This document shows, piece by piece, positions 39,801-48,666 of a stretch of DNA of 64,000 bases. The notes under the pieces were generated by a model that was not told the origin of the DNA, searched no databases, and worked only from the letters and a program-made list of their open reading frames with translations. A program made the translations under genes and the position numbers. Source of the DNA: Heliocidaris erythrogramma (taxonomy: Eukaryota; Echinodermata; Echinoidea; Camarodonta; Echinometridae); the NCBI GenBank assembly GCA_025617745.1, contig CM046855.1, positions 47,285,813 to 47,349,812 on the forward strand. The letters are read 5' to 3'. Position 1 is the first letter of the stretch; every line of letters starts with the position of its first letter.

Positions 39801-42800
39801 ATACCAATATCTGCCTCTTTCATAGTGTCATAGTTGTCTGCAAACATCTCAAATATTCCCCAAGCTGTGCTGAGGATGATTCTGTCAGGGAAGGTAGCTG
39901 CTTCTTTAATGGGTGGTCCTGACAGACAATGTGGGGCTGAATCTCCAAGGCCAATCTAATGGATAAATTACATGTACATAATATTTTATGGTACTGTACA
40001 TAAAATGAGAAAAAGTTTATTGAAAATTATGCACATACTAAAGTGTGTACAGTCCATACTCAACTTTCATAACTTTACATTTCCAACTTTAAAACAGGTT
40101 CCAAAAGCATGTGATTGTGGTACAGTATGGACAAAATTATTCATTTCGTATCAAAATGTTATGCTCTCGTCAAAATACTTATTTAAATAAAAGTTAATTA
40201 TAACATTCTACACAAATAAAAATGACAACTGATTTTAAAAACATATATCCCTGCATACATTTATCTTTTCTTTCTGTTGCTGGTAGTTCAGTGGTGGCTA
40301 TCTTGTATACAGTCAATTGAAAAGTATTACACAGTATCTAATAAAATTGATGAAGGCTCTATTATGGAAAGAAACTTCACTTTTGCATGGTACGATGTGA
40401 TGTAAAGTGATATTGCCCTTTGCTCTCATTGTTGTAAATTGGCCTCTTGAGCCGCACTCATGGATCGAAGCCAAGTAAAAGAGAAATTAACTGTCAAGTT
40501 GTTTGACTATGTGACAGTCATTCTTGATTATTACCTATATGGGGCATTTTTACAGGGCAATTAATATTCATATTTTGCGCGGTCCGCAAATGCCCCAATT
40601 CTGAGCGGTCATCATTCCCTGATATTTTCCCTCTTCCGGGTTTCACCATTCACTTTGTGTACAAAAAGTGCGGTCAACATTGAGCCCGAGTAACATTCAC
40701 CTTTTCTTGTCAGTGCTCTTTTATTAAAGCGCATACGCGCAGTATAGTGTATGCGTTAAATTGTAGGCTTAAACAATGGATACGCGCGGTAACAATTTAC
40801 AATTGCTTGGCCCAGATTACATACCTGCATGAATTATCTGAAATCAGAGAGACTGACAGCCAAACAGACGTGTCCGTCATTGATACAAGATAGGCATATA
40901 CATGATATACATGATTTAGGTATTTTGACTGGCTCTACTTTCGGGGAATATCGAAAATGTTGCCCTTAAAAGAACCATATTGCCCTCGTCTTCAACTCGG
41001 GGCAATATGATTCTGTTGCGGGCAACATTTTCGATGTCCCCCTCAAGGCCAGTCAATATTATATAAGTATATACATGTAGTCCCAAATAATGGCGCTTTA
41101 TAATGTAACAACCAATTATGTGCCTTTTAAACACCTACAGCAAAACAGATGTAACCATTTTTTTTAAAATTACAGATAAATATTCATGTTGGCCTTGTAC
41201 TCACTTCTACTACCCTGAAGTGTTCATAAAAATCTGAGCTGATCAAAGCTATCGGTCTTCTAACAAATCCTGCCATGGCTTGTATAGGTGTAATTCCCCG
41301 AACTGTGTGAACTGGGAGGACCTGATGGCTCTCAAAGAGTCCCAACATGGACAGATCGGCATCAACTCCTATTCTGCTAGTAACATATGAAGAGTTGGCA
41401 GATGTATGCTGGCTGTATCCATCTAATGTTATCATCCGCCTGTCCAAACAAAAGAACAGCAATATACAGTATATACGTTTAACTCAACTCTTGATAGGGG
41501 AATGAAAGTATTTCATTGAAATTACAGGCTCTATGGTATAACCTTCAGAAATGCTTACAGTGTACCAATCACTAAGGAGTATGAAGAAAATGAAGGAAAA
41601 CACTAGAATTTAATTCGTCATGAGGACGAATTAGGTGGTCTGTCTTTCAATTTGTATGATCATGATTGTAATCAGGATGATCATGATAATGGGGAAATAC
41701 TAAACTGAAGATAGGAAGTCAAGAATGCCACGCATGGAGATGCTTCTTGAGGACAGGAATGTAGAAAATGTGTGAAACGGTCATTGGAAGATGTGATAAT
41801 ATTTGTGCAAGATAACAATCATGATAATGGTGATGATTATCATGATGAAGGTGATATAATGATGATGGTGATGACAATTATAATAGCTATGATGATCATG
41901 ACGGTGATGATATTATATCATCATCATCATCATGAATATCATGACAGTGATGATGATAATGATGATGATGATAATCATCATCATGAATATTATTATGACA
42001 GTGATGATGATAATGATGTTGATAATCATGATAGTAATGATGATAATGATGTTGATGATAATCATCATTATCATCATCATCATCATGAATATCATGACAG
42101 TGATGATGATAATGATGTTGATGATTATCATGATAATGATATAATGATGATGATGGTGATGATGATGATGATGATGGTGATGACCATGACTGCAATGACA
42201 GTGAATGACAGAGAAAATCACATTTTCTTATGAAGATACGACCATAAGTTGATTTGTACAAAATGGCGCCTAGATGACGTCACGATAACCTGATGACCTT
42301 GAAAAAGATGTGGGATCTTGACCTTATTAGGACCGATGACTGAAGAAAATTTGAAGATAATTGAGTGGGCCAATTTTGAGAAATTGTGATATGAAATAGG
42401 ACTCATGATATTGCAGGATAGCTTTAATACACTTCAGGGAATCAGATTTTCCATAGGGTTATACATAAACTACTGCACACTACTTTCTAATAGACATAAC
42501 ACGCAAAATAAGGCATTTTATTACTTGGTTTGTGATTGCTTATGTTAAAATAGTCGAACCAGATGGTAAAATGACAGGCAAAAGGAGGCAAAAAATTTTA
42601 TTTTTTTTATTGGACCCCCCGGGGATCGAACCTGGGTCACCGGAGTGAGAGGCAAGTGCTTTGACCAATTATATACCAAAATATTTCCCATAGAGATAAC
42701 ACGTAAACGAAAAACGGGATTCTCAAATCCCATTTTCTAGGGAAAAATTGGGCATAATCCCGACATCTGATCAAAAATTGGAGACCACACTTATGAAAGC

Positions 42801-45800
42801 TTATAGTCTCAGCTATAACATACTGAAATCTGGAAGAAAATGGACCAAAAACAACTGAGATACAGCTCAGAGAACAATGTCATGTAGATTCATGATTCGA
42901 AAAAAAAATCATCTTCCATAGACATAACACGCAAATAGGGAAAATTCTGACATGGCATCTTTAATTGAAAATTTCACTGTGATGACGTCATCAAAATGAA
43001 AAATGGTGGAAACTGATTTTGTAGGAAACTGCCTCAGCTACAACATATTAAAATCTGGGCGAAAAACAACGAATAATTACGAATCTATAGTCAAATGTGC
43101 ATAAATGTGATGACGTCAAAACATGAAAAATGGAAATTTAGACTTCTGGCGCCATTTTGATGACGTCATAATGTTTATAAGGGTCAAATGATACATGAAA
43201 TGAAATCTATGATTCATACCCTACCTGATGATGACAAAATTTTTTAGGGTCAATGGACTATCTAACGAGCTATAGTGAATTTTTTATAGGCATGTTTTTG
43301 CATGTTTTTACGTTATTTTCGCCATAGACGCGCGCACGGATTTTGAGTTTGACGCGCCCGTACGACCTTATTATTGATTGAAAATGATTCCAAATTGATG
43401 GAAATGATGAAGAAAAGTGTTAGGATTGCAAATCAATCGAAAAAACAGCGTTTTAACGTTATTTACGACTTGCGCGCGCGTTAAACGTGCGCACGGACGC
43501 TTACGCACGTTTGAAAATGCTCAAAATGACCTGAAACGTGTGCAGACTTGATCCTACGTGATTTTAGGCATTTTAAAATTTTGAAGCGCGCGTACGCGCA
43601 CGTTCTGACCTCTAGATGACCTGTGAGGACACGACTTGATGACCCGTCAAGTGAAGTTTATGTGATGTGAATATAGTTGATTTTTGATGATCGATTATGA
43701 AGATATAATAGATCTTGAAAATTTACAAAATGGCGTCTTGATGACGTCACGATGACCTGATGACCTCCAAAAGCTTAATGGATCATGTTCATGATTGACC
43801 TCATACATGACATGAAACTCGATGATATTGACCTGGCCGATTTTGAGATTTGGTGGCCACAAAATTTTGTAATAAAAATAAATAAATAAAGAAGAAAATT
43901 CTGACAAAATTAAAAGGAAGTCTGTCATAAATGACAGACCACCTAATAAAACCCCCTCACGCGGAACCCAACTCGGGATTGGGTTCTGCGCGGACCATTA
44001 TTCTATGCGAGCGTTAAAGGGTGCGTCAACTAATCTCCTCACAAGTCGTTGTTTTGTTTCTTGGTGTATTTCAACTTGCAATATCTCTACATTGAATTAA
44101 TATTGGAAGCTCATATTTCAAATTTAGCATAGCGACATGGAACCCCTATATACAGAGCAAAATATTTGTTGGTGATTGATACACTTAAGCTGTCATGCAA
44201 AACTTTTGAGATCATGGAAGGAATTCATAAAAACCATTAAGTGCTTTTTCTTCTTCTGGGCTTCTGCTTTCATCTTTACATACCTCATGTAGAATAATAC
44301 CTCACAGAAAATTTAGTATCAAAATGATCTTTTGACATAAAATTGCTCCTCAATAAAATAATATTTTATGCGCAAAGTAAGTTTTAACTGAATGAAAGTA
44401 CTTTTACTTATAAATGTTGGAAGCAGAAAAATGCAATTTCTTTACGTCCAGAGCGTGGGGGGACGTAGGTCGAATGGCATCACCACAATTATTTTTGCAT
44501 TATGCTAGGTACCCATTCCAAACATGGTTGGAGAGAAGCAATGCCTTGCTTAAAGATGCAAATGCTCTGCCAGAGACTGAACTCTGACCTTTGAACCCCT
44601 GATCTCTCATTTAGAGTCTAAACCACTCAAATACAACATCTCTATGCATGGGGGTCTTTGTCACTCAAAGCTTGTTTCTCCTTTTTTCTCCATTATCCTA
44701 CATTACCATTCATTTATTCTGAAAATGGCCTTTTTTTAATTGTTGTTGCAGGTTTTTTTTAATTAAAAGTGGTTTACTCTATCATGTTTAAATGAGGCTT
44801 TGTCATACTTGCCTAGACACGGAAACAGCCTTGACGATCCCTACAGTTTCCACACCAACATGAATAATTAGGTACTTTTCATTTGTAGGAAGAGGAACCA
44901 GCCACACAGCTCTGCACAATCCCACATGACAGTTTGGATCCATGTCTATGAGTGCACCCTCGAAAACATAATCAGTCCATGTGTGATAGGAGAGACTCTG
45001 ATCCTGATAGGCACCATAAGCTACAGTGATTCTTGGGTAGGATCCAACTGAGAGTAAAGCTTCTATCATACTTGAGCTGGGTATTCCATTGCAATCAACT
45101 TGTACTCGTACAAAATATGGGTACATATATGGTTGCACCTGCATAAAGTATTAAAATAATGAATTTCTTTTTCCATAGTGTTATATGTTAAACATCATCT
45201 TAGATTTCAATTATTCAGTAACTTCTGGTGTTTAACGTGAAATGCAGGAAAAGAATTTTGCACCCGCGATTGAATGTTCATTTATTAAATTGCAGGTAAG
45301 ATGCATGCAAAAATTCACAGATCAGTCTAAACTGTAAAAAAAAGTTTTTTTAAATCCCCTCATCTGAATACTGTCCAAAGAGTCTGTATAAAGTAATAGA
45401 ATGTCCAAATATGGGCCCATGTTTATTTCAGATTTGGAAGGAATACTGGCCAGTGATGCTGAAGTTTTCTTCAGTTCAATATACCTTATTTCTTCTTTGT
45501 TTTAACTCATCACGAACTAGATTATTAATTCGTAATTAAATATCATAATTGATAGGATTGAAGTAAATTGAATATATCATAAAGAAATGTGAGAAAATTA
45601 CAATGCCCCGACCGGGATTTGAACCCGGAACCCTGGATTACATGACCAGTGCTCTACCAACTGAGCTATCCGGGCTCCCGTCGAAGCAAAGTAACAATCT
45701 CACATATAGCCCCTCTCTTTCCATCGAGCGTAGGGGGTACATCCATACCAATTCCATGCGTACGCTATATAATGGCCTACCAATGAGACAGGTCTTCCCT

Positions 45801-46297
45801 CTAAAGTCAGGCAAATCCATGCCAACGAACTTCTATAGAGGACAATTTAAATTCATAATTAAATATCATAATTGATAAGGTCAACTGTCTCATTGGTAGG
45901 CCATTATATAGCGTACGCATGGAATTGGTATGGATGTACCCCCTACGCTCGATGGAAAGAGAGGGGCTATATGTGAGATTATTAATTCACTGGTTCCGCA
46001 TCACTATGGATAAAAGCTCCACATATTTTTCTTATTAGGGTCAGTATGATTTGTAACAAAAATAAATAAAAAGTAAGCTTGTCTTTTAAAAACACATACC
46101 TCATCCGGAAAGTTTCTTATAGTCACGTTCTCAAAATTGACCTCAATATGACCTAATTTGTTTTGAACTATTGGTTCAAAGAGATATGGGAACTCTGATT
46201 GTACAACATCTATGTGCCAGCTACATGATCCATACACATAGGTTATGAAGGCAGCAACGACCGTCAGAATGGCGGTCCAATGGTGTAAAGATAACAT
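14296..46297 (-). CDS. CATSPERG: Cation channel sperm-associated auxiliary subunit gamma (CATSPERG), 21 coding exons
   Basis: Single-pass subunit of the sperm flagellar CatSper Ca2+ channel; with the beta, delta and epsilon subunits it forms the extracellular canopy over the pore (family knowledge). Exons, 5' to 3': 46297-46100, 45138-44813, 41439-41205, 39955-39673, 30596-30534, 28422-28300, 27649-27593, 26878-26704, 24743-24629, 23989-23828, 23591-23002, 22665-22449, 21954-21814, 20609-20388, 20091-19954, 19072-18922, 18151-17992, 17609-17321, 15801-15603, 15303-15229, 14402-14296. All phases agree and the total is 4026 nt (1341 aa). Diagnostic matches to vertebrate CATSPERG, from memory, are [13 protein letters not shown] (exon 16) and a [15 protein letters not shown] motif just before the membrane segment (exon 18). 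Human CATSPERG is about 1160 aa; much of the excess here is a His/Glu repeat in exon 11. Introns carry many transposons, the LTR element among them, in the 9-kb intron between exons 4 and 5, where a small missed exon cannot be excluded. Confidence 0.93.
17321..19072 (-). CDS. CATSPERG: CATSPERG exons 16-18: conserved membrane-proximal ectodomain
   Basis: Exon 16 (19072-18922) has [13 protein letters not shown] and paired Cys (YYDCP, RPCLHY). Exon 17 (18151-17992) has [20 protein letters not shown] and LTVLGGS. Exon 18 (17609-17321) has [42 protein letters not shown] and the final HVHGVD motif. Order and spacing follow the C-terminal ectodomain of vertebrate CATSPERG as I remember it, which is the main basis for naming the gene. 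A copy of MITE family 1 (18440-18656) lies in the intron between exons 16 and 17. Confidence 0.92.
18440..18656. mobile_element. MITE, family 1, copy 2, in a CATSPERG intron
   Basis: Ends CCAGTTCGTAATTTG and, inverted, AATTACAAGCTGG. It shares with the copy at 6786-7011 the blocks GATGACCCCAATTTGT, GCGCTACTTGTTT and CAATTGTACTCGGTACA in the same order. Non-coding. Confidence 0.65.
19690..19916 (+). repeat. Purine-only tract (G/A) of about 220 bp in a CATSPERG intron
   Basis: Almost every base on the plus strand is G or A in GGGA/GGAA-type units, with a few pyrimidine interruptions. On the transcribed minus strand it is a long C/T tract 37 nt downstream of the exon 15 donor. Such tracts can form triplex (H-DNA) structures. 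The apparent open frames here are composition artefacts. Confidence 0.75.
20610..21813 (-). other. CATSPERG intron between exons 13 and 14
   Basis: No exon was found inside. Sequence around 21250-21500 is AT-rich and ends in CAATAAACC followed by repeats of ATCAAATCA type, resembling a LINE 3' tail on the plus strand; no coding part was recognised, so this is tentative. Confidence 0.4.
23002..23591 (-). CDS. CATSPERG: CATSPERG exon 11: translated His/Glu/Asp/Gly repeat of about 160 residues
   Basis: Starts [16 protein letters not shown], then [18 protein letters not shown] (residues 580-617). From about residue 616 to the end (776) it is low complexity: first Gly/His/Glu units (GHGEEEG), then repeats of about 14 residues with HHD followed by 8 to 16 Glu, some with [10 protein letters not shown]. 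The exon ends HDEG and splices (phase 2) to [17 protein letters not shown] in exon 12. The acceptor (TTCATAG) and donor (gtaaga) are both in phase with neighbours, so the repeat is predicted to be translated and extracellular. The other frames on this strand and the opposite strand stay open only because the repeat is built of GAA/GAG/CAT/GAT triplets. Confidence 0.85.
24867..25002. mobile_element. MITE, family 2, hairpin form with long TIRs
   Basis: About 44 bp at each end are nearly perfect inverted copies, starting GGGAGCATTTCATCAAGTGT. The centre has the family block TTATAAGCTTCTGAAATCC and GATTGGCTG. It lies in the CATSPERG intron between exons 8 and 9. The next 120 bp resemble another decayed copy. 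Confidence 0.65.
25315..25381. repeat. Poly-G run facing a poly-C run (hairpin-forming)
   Basis: A run of 21 G (25315-25335) is followed after 23 bp by a run of 23 C (25359-25381). The two runs can pair as one hairpin, and the G run alone can form a quadruplex. Exact lengths are likely to be uncertain in any assembly. Confidence 0.8.
25627..25767. mobile_element. hAT-like MITE, copy 2
   Basis: Same termini (CAGGGATGCCAC and GTGGCATCCCTG) and same interior (CATCTAGAATGGGC, AGTGGTTTTCT, ATGTTGAAAAAG) as the copy at 9129-9275. The flanks share CTATA on both sides, consistent with a decayed target duplication. Confidence 0.7.
30331..30464. mobile_element. MITE, family 2, copy 3
   Basis: Starts ACTGTTTCATCAAGTGTCTT and ends with GACAAGTTTTATGAAACAGG. 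The interior repeats the GCAAATTTGT/CAGATGCAAGG/TTATAACAG blocks of the other copies in the opposite orientation. It lies 70 bp downstream of CATSPERG exon 5 on the gene's strand. Confidence 0.55.
30775..30848 (+). repeat. tRNA-like SINE head, copy 1
   Basis: Acceptor halves GAACCAG and CTGGTTC pair perfectly. An anticodon-like arm (GCTGC/GCAGT around CCGGCAA) would read GGC, but position 33 is C instead of T, and the T-arm stem (ACAGG against CCCGC) pairs badly. It is therefore a tRNA-derived promoter head rather than a working tRNA gene. An identical head is at 31069-31142. Confidence 0.7.
31069..31142 (+). repeat. tRNA-like SINE head, copy 2
   Basis: Same sequence as the head at 30775-30848, with the same A and B boxes and the same T-arm defects. 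It opens the second unit of the dimer. Confidence 0.7.
31821..32373. mobile_element. Non-coding TIR element with 45-bp perfect TIRs
   Basis: The first 45 bp (from TCAGAAAAAGGTTTGCGGTA to GAATAACTCC) recur exactly as the reverse complement at the right end. The 553-bp interior has no coding potential. It lies in the CATSPERG intron between exons 4 and 5, 429 bp left of the LTR element. Confidence 0.65.
32802..32949 (+). repeat. 5' LTR (148 bp)
   Basis: Starts CGCCAGTTGAG and ends CCTCTATTT, without the usual TG...CA. It contains AATAAAGCTTTATC, a likely polyadenylation signal. The copy at the right end has the same length. Confidence 0.85.
38518..38665 (+). repeat. 3' LTR (148 bp)
   Basis: About 98% identical to the left LTR over its full length. 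It is preceded by a purine-rich tract (GGAAGAAAGAAGGG) and followed at once by the target duplication CTGAT. Confidence 0.85.
40925..41057. mobile_element. Hairpin MITE with TTGACTGGC ends
   Basis: Ends TTGACTGGC and GCCAGTCAA. The halves pair along most of their length: GGGGAATATCGAAAATGTTG faces CAACATTTTCGATGTCCCC, and ATATTGCCC faces GGGCAATAT. It is 133 bp, non-coding, and lies in the CATSPERG intron between exons 3 and 4. Confidence 0.6.
41800..42190 (+). repeat. Imperfect GAT/ATC triplet microsatellite
   Basis: Runs of GAT, ATG and CAT triplets alternate over about 390 bp and keep several frames open on both strands. No splice sites or conserved sequence suggest coding. Confidence 0.8.
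42611..42678 (-). repeat. tRNA-derived fragment with a B box
   Basis: On the minus strand the segment reads GGTTCGATCCCC near its 3' end, followed by GGGGTCCA, and has a degraded 5' half ending TTGGTCAAAGCACTTGCC. The arms do not fold as a full tRNA, so it is a tRNA pseudogene or SINE head. Confidence 0.45.
44813..45138 (-). CDS. CATSPERG: CATSPERG exon 2, with a GC donor
   Basis: Encodes residues 67-175 of the N-terminal ectodomain, with the conserved-looking strand pattern [16 protein letters not shown]. The exon ends TCTAG followed by gcaagt, the consensus of a GC-AG intron. Only this donor joins in frame to exon 3 (41439); the nearby GT (CAA/gtatga) would put exon 3 into a frame with an early stop. 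The split codon AG+G reads Arg. Confidence 0.85.
45532..45975 (-). mobile_element. tRNA-derived SINE with an internal perfect 96-bp inverted repeat and 13-bp target duplication
   Basis: AGATTATTAATTC flanks it on both sides (45519-45531 and 45976-45988). The interior holds a tRNA-like head on the minus strand (45605-45675) followed in that strand's upstream direction by two 96-bp arms, 45696-45791 and 45885-45980, that are exact inverted copies; the outermost bases of the right arm overlap the right flanking repeat. A 33-bp direct repeat (with AATTAAATATCATAATTGATA) occurs at 45532 and 45852. It lies in CATSPERG intron 1, about 110 bp from exon 1. Confidence 0.6.
45605..45675 (-). repeat. tRNA-Thr(TGT)-like SINE head or tRNA pseudogene
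   Basis: On the minus strand: acceptor GCCCGGA pairs with TCGGGGC with one mismatch, the D arm is GCTC...GAGC, the anticodon arm is CTGGT-CATGTAA-TCCAG (TGT, but position 33 is A instead of T and one pair is lost), and the T arm has CCGGGTTCAAATCCCGG. The damaged anticodon arm and the flanking repeat structure argue against a working gene. Confidence 0.6.
46100..46297 (-). CDS. CATSPERG: CATSPERG exon 1: start codon and signal peptide
   Basis: I chose the ATG at 46297 because it opens a typical signal peptide, [20 protein letters not shown], followed by a small-residue cleavage region (VYGSCSW). The frame is open a little further upstream, but only without an ATG and across possible acceptor sites (CACAG near 46333, TTAG near 46325). 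A non-coding 5' exon probably precedes it. The exon encodes residues 1-66 and ends in phase 0 at GATGAG/gtatgt. Confidence 0.85.
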
Positions 46298-48479
46298 GCT
46301 GAATATCAGAGGTTGCCGTTTCAAGCTAATTCCTGTGCAGAAAAAAGAGAAAGAAGATAAGAAAAGTAAGAGTGATCCAAATCAGATCAATTCATGTTAA
46401 TTTGTCATGCATGGCTATTTGCAGAGGCTGATAACTTTTAGCTACTGAGGGCTAAATCAGGATATTTATGAATGGGCACTAAAAGTCTATGCTATGTAAC
46501 AATACATATCACTGAAAAACGTTATTATTTCTACATCTTACTGAGATTAGATCTCTGTCAATAAATGAGGAAGGGTTCACTCCAGTAGGACTAAGCCAGG
46601 CCCAGTTTCTATTCTTTTCTCCATCAGCAAAAAAAATTAGGGACTAGTAGTTCTAATAATTAGTACTTTACATCTTACTTAGATCTGGATCTCAAGACAT
46701 GTAAATTAAATAAGACTAGGAAAAGAAATTGTTGCTGTGAGTGCCCATGACCAAAGAATGTTAACACTACATTTATCAAGTGTAGAAATATTTTTGTGGA
46801 TGTTCATAATCTTTAATGTAGAATTTGACTAGATGTCTTCACAACCAACAGAAAATGAGGTCTAACTGTTAAACTTATCATGTGAAGTAGAAATATAATT
46901 TCTTTGGAATAGAATAAGGATTTCCTACAATATTGTGGTAAATTGTTTACAATTTTTTTTTAGAAAGTTGTGAAAAAAATGTGAGTTGATGTGACCGAAC
47001 TGTACAAGTATATATTGAGATTTTCAAATTTGGAATGACCAAAGCTTATGTACGGTACATTTAAATTGCAAGGGAATCTTATATTTTTCCCATGATTTCT
47101 CACATTCTACAAAATCTTTTAACTGAACTGAGATCTAACAAAATTACAGCAATATCAAAGTACAGTAGGCCGAGGCCTAGGTCTAAAATTTGAGACCGAT
47201 GATTGTTGTATGCAGAAAATTAATTATTAATATTATAGAATAGATAATGGCCATCCACAAACTTGCTTTGGTCAGGCACAAATTGTCAACCATCAGTATT
47301 GTGCTGCCATCAATTCTGTCTTGTATCTAAAGTCCAACTCTATATCCTACTCCTAACATTAGCTACAACACATCGACTTGCAAACGTTTGGATTGCATTT
47401 GATAGTTCAAAACGGCCATATTTATATAAGTTAGGCCTAGGCCTAGGGCTAGGCCTATCTAACTTCACTTGTCTTCAGTCTATATTTCAACTCAAGCATG
47501 AGAAATGTTACACCGAAAATTCTGTGTCTCGTTCGTTAGCTCTTCACTTAGAGTAGCCAGAAATAACCGTCTGTTATGGGGAAGTCTTTAATATTTCTGA
47601 CATTTATCAACCTTTTTGTACGGAGGTCTAACAGTTAGTGCCAGTGGAGCCAGACGTAGTCTCAGTGGAACAACCAACGATACAGTCTTTTTACAGAGAC
47701 TGAAGCATTTGGTCTACACTTAGAAGAGCTAACGAACGAGAGACAGAAATTTTCGGTCAAGAGAAATGTAGGTTAGATGAATAAGATAATGGGAGCACAT
47801 AAGGCCACGTTTGTTTTATGATAACTTTTTTGCAATGTAAAAAAAAAGTCAAGGACGAGGGCAAGGCCACTTTTCTTTCGAAAATGACAGCGTTCTCACT
47901 TTTTGACACACTTGGTACCATACATGTACCTCTTTGACTTTAAAAGATAATTATTGGTAGTCAAATGTTAGATTCGCAGACATAGATCTAAAGTTAAATC
48001 TGTGAAAAGTGCCTCACTGTTATAATACTAGTGTTAGAGGTCCCCATTTACCAAATTGAGATCTACGTTAGATAACACCACGTCGCGTCCCCCGTGCGTG
48101 GGCTTGGCCTGGGCGCCGGGCCCCAGCCTGATCCGGCACCCGCGCCCCTGGCTCTCACTGGCTCTTGCCGTCTGCCTTTTCCACATGACATTAAATTAAA
48201 ACTATCGAGTCAAGTGTTAAGCCTAAATAACTGTAGATTTGACGCTGTATCGAGAGATCTAACTTAGGTGAAACTTTAATCAAGTTTCGTATACTAATTT
48301 AGACCCACTAAATCTGTGGAAATATTTTAAACCAAAGACAAAGTTTAAAAACACATTCTGTTTTACCTGAAATTAAGGCGATAGAAAATCAAGAAATCCG
48401 GCATTGCATTATTATCGATCGCGCAATTCGGTACGCATGTATGACGTCATAATTAGAAATGTAGCACGAAGCTAAGATA
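46298..48479. other. Upstream region of CATSPERG, with its presumed promoter
   Basis: No coding exon was found. A possible non-coding first exon on the minus strand ends at 48367 (TTTCAG/gtaaaa). A CRE lies at 48442-48449. The rest is AT-rich with some GC-richer sequence at 48070-48180. The open frame at 47263-47556 has no splice or family support. Confidence 0.4.
48442..48449. promoter_or_regulatory. CRE palindrome TGACGTCA, candidate CATSPERG promoter element
   Basis: A perfect CRE (within ATGACGTCAT) lies about 75 bp upstream of a plausible 5'-UTR donor on the minus strand and about 30 bp from the first LINE remnant. CREM/CREB sites are common in germ-cell promoters (established knowledge); that this one drives CATSPERG is inference. 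Confidence 0.3.
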
Positions 48480-48666
48480 AAAAATATATTGTGCATTATT
48501 TGTTTATGCATTACAAAAAGCATTATTTTGACTTTATAGTTGATCGAAGTACGCTTTGGATTAAATTATATGGGATTAATGGTAAATTGTTGTGTGCAAT
48601 ATTTCAAATGTATGAGAATGCTAAACCTTGCATATCGTCAGAAATCTGTTTTCTTTCGTCGTATAA

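Larger units (their letters stand above)
41630..43946. mobile_element. TIR-bounded repetitive element of about 2.3 kb
   Basis: The left end ATTAGGTGGTCTGTC recurs inverted at the right end as GACAGACCACCTAAT. Just outside the left end is a hairpin, AATTCGTC-ATGAG-GACGAATT. Inside are a (GAT)n-type microsatellite (about 41800-42190), a tRNA-like segment (42611-42678), repeated blocks such as CCATAGACATAACACGCAAA, and two versions of a TGGCG-AGATGACGTCACGAT-like block (about 42263 and 43730). There is no transposase frame. It may be a non-autonomous element or a composite of older repeats. Confidence 0.45.

Noticed and set aside
39394-39825. 143-codon plus-strand open frame
   Set aside because: It overlaps CATSPERG exon 4 on the opposite strand, where splice sites and phase agree.
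41772-42261. Overlapping open frames rich in Asp/His/Met/Ile on both strands
   Set aside because: They follow from the GAT/ATC microsatellite; no splice sites or conserved residues.
45605-45675. Functional tRNA-Thr gene
   Set aside because: Anticodon loop lacks T33, one anticodon-stem pair is lost, and the sequence is part of a SINE with target duplication.
47263-47556. 97-codon open frame upstream of CATSPERG
   Set aside because: No splice signals, no family resemblance, and low-complexity GLGLGLGL from a short repeat.
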